Part shown: piece by piece, positions 5,584 through 5,970 of the stretch
How positions within the stretch are numbered: position 1 is the first letter of the stretch
Layout: every line of letters starts with the position of its first letter
Source: Deltaproteobacteria bacterium
Lineage (GTDB): Bacteria > Desulfobacterota > JAENJC01
Length of the DNA stretch: 5,970 bases
Direction: 5' to 3'
NCBI GenBank assembly: GCA_016208525.1
Contig: JACQYJ010000088.1
Span: 1-5,970, forward strand
The notes under the pieces: model-generated
Told to the model about the DNA's origin: nothing
The model's database searches: none
What the model saw: the letters and a program-made list of their open reading frames with translations, nothing else
Program-made: the position numbers and the translations under genes

Positions 5584-5657
5584 TGGGGGATCGTCTAGCG
5601 GCAGGACGACGGACTCTGACTCCGTCTACCGAGGTTCGAATCCTCGTCCCCCAGCCA
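5584..5657 (+). tRNA. tRNA-Gln (anticodon CTG)
   Basis: A complete cloverleaf can be drawn. The acceptor stem TGGGGGA (5584-5590) pairs with TCCCCCA (5647-5653). The D stem is GTC/GAC around TAGCGGCAG, and the anticodon stem ACGGA/TCCGT holds loop CTCTGAC with anticodon CTG. The T arm CGAGG-TTCGAAT-CCTCG is perfect. The unusual 5' U with A72 and discriminator G73 is typical of bacterial tRNA-Gln. CCA is encoded at 5655-5657. It reads CAG codons; the TTG isoacceptor is not in the window. Confidence 0.96.
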
Positions 5658-5661
5658 CAAT

Positions 5662-5737
5662 GGTCCCATCGTCTAGAGGCCTAGGACGCCGCCCTCTCAC
5701 GGCGGCAACACGGGTTCGAATCCCGTTGGGACTACCA
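5662..5737 (+). tRNA. tRNA-Glu (anticodon CTC)
   Basis: The acceptor stem GGTCCCA (5662-5668) pairs with TGGGACT (5727-5733), with a G-U pair at the first position. The D arm is GTCTAGAGGCCTAGGAC. The anticodon stem CCGCC/GGCGG holds loop CTCTCAC with anticodon CTC, and the T arm is ACGGG-TTCGAAT-CCCGT. Discriminator A and encoded CCA (5735-5737) follow. It reads GAG codons. It lies 4 nt after tRNA-Gln, so the two are surely cotranscribed and processed. The shared GTCTAG in the D arms suggests related origin, as is common for Gln/Glu tRNAs. No convincing intrinsic terminator follows. Confidence 0.96.
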
Positions 5738-5861
5738 ATTATTTCAGCAAGTTGCAATGATTTTAAGAGCTTCATCAATTCCACTGTGCCCCTTTTTGTG
5801 CCCCCCTTCGAGGGTACCGACTGCTTCTCTCAGATTTTCAACCTTCAGGAAGTGATTAGGT

Positions 5862-5881
5862 GTCAGGTCTACACACCTGAC
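5862..5881. repeat. Short inverted repeat downstream of the tRNAs
   Basis: GTCAGGT (5862-5868) and ACCTGAC (5875-5881) form a perfect 7-bp stem with a 6-nt loop. On the plus strand the stem is followed by AAAAA, not a T run, so it is a poor rightward terminator for the tRNA transcript. On the minus strand the T run would precede the stem. Its role is unknown. Confidence 0.45.
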
Positions 5882-5890
5882 AAAAATGGA

Positions 5891-5970
5891 ACCTAAACCG
5901 ACATGACATGATTTGTCGCCCCCGATTTATGAAAACCCATCCCCACCCTAACCCTCCCCTTGAAGGGGAG
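5891..5970. repeat. Compound palindromic repeat element, copy 2 (cut by window end)
   Basis: It starts with acctaaaccgacatgaca and matches 475-553 along its whole visible length apart from a few substitutions and one 1-nt indel (GATTTATG versus GATCATG). The first hairpin arms begin just before the window ends, so the second hairpin and right boundary are not visible. It has the same orientation as copy 1, about 5.4 kb away. Confidence 0.85.

Noticed and set aside
5862..5890. Intrinsic terminator for the tRNA operon
   Set aside because: The stem is followed by an A run on the plus strand, not a T run.
5525..5896. Plus-strand 123-residue open frame
   Set aside because: It reads straight through both tRNA genes and their promoter; the encoded peptide is an artefact of tRNA sequence.

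Overview
This is bacterial chromosomal DNA of moderate GC content, by eye a little under 50%. Five protein genes lie on the minus strand. A short plus-strand gene pair sits at the left edge and two plus-strand tRNA genes at the right. The intergenic DNA is unusually rich in short palindromic and tandem repeats. Nothing fixes the taxon. An NtrC-type sigma-54 activator, a VapBC pair and these repeat types fit an environmental Gram-negative lineage such as Nitrospirota or Desulfobacterota; this is a weak inference.

Layout: (1) 3-430, the last codons of an unidentified gene followed almost directly by a 119-aa protein with two CxxC motifs. (2) 431-1080, a gene-free stretch built from at least five repeat elements: a compound hairpin element, an 8-nt tandem run, a long-range inverted repeat, a small palindromic element and a perfect 49-bp tandem duplication. 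(3) 1081-1793, a VapBC toxin-antitoxin operon with a palindromic operator just upstream. (4) 1799-5037, three genes read leftwards: an NtrC-family response regulator, a DppB/OppB-type ABC permease and prmA. (5) 5038-5583, a divergent intergenic region with a candidate promoter for the regulator, a 96-bp inverted-repeat element and a strong candidate promoter for the tRNAs. (6) 5584-5737, tRNA-Gln(CTG) and tRNA-Glu(CTC), 4 nt apart and both with encoded CCA. (7) 5738-5970, non-coding DNA ending in a second copy of the hairpin element seen at 475.

How the genes relate: the regulator, permease and prmA are close enough to be cotranscribed, but they are not an obvious functional unit. The regulator has no partner kinase in the window. 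The permease lacks the second permease, the ATPases and the binding protein it would need. PrmA is a housekeeping methyltransferase that modifies ribosomal protein L11. The vapBC pair is self-contained and probably autoregulated. I see no convincing new multi-gene system. The points most worth a second look are the truncated Fis domain of the regulator, the solitary permease, the three-half-site vapBC operator, the double-CxxC protein and the dense mix of unrelated repeat families.
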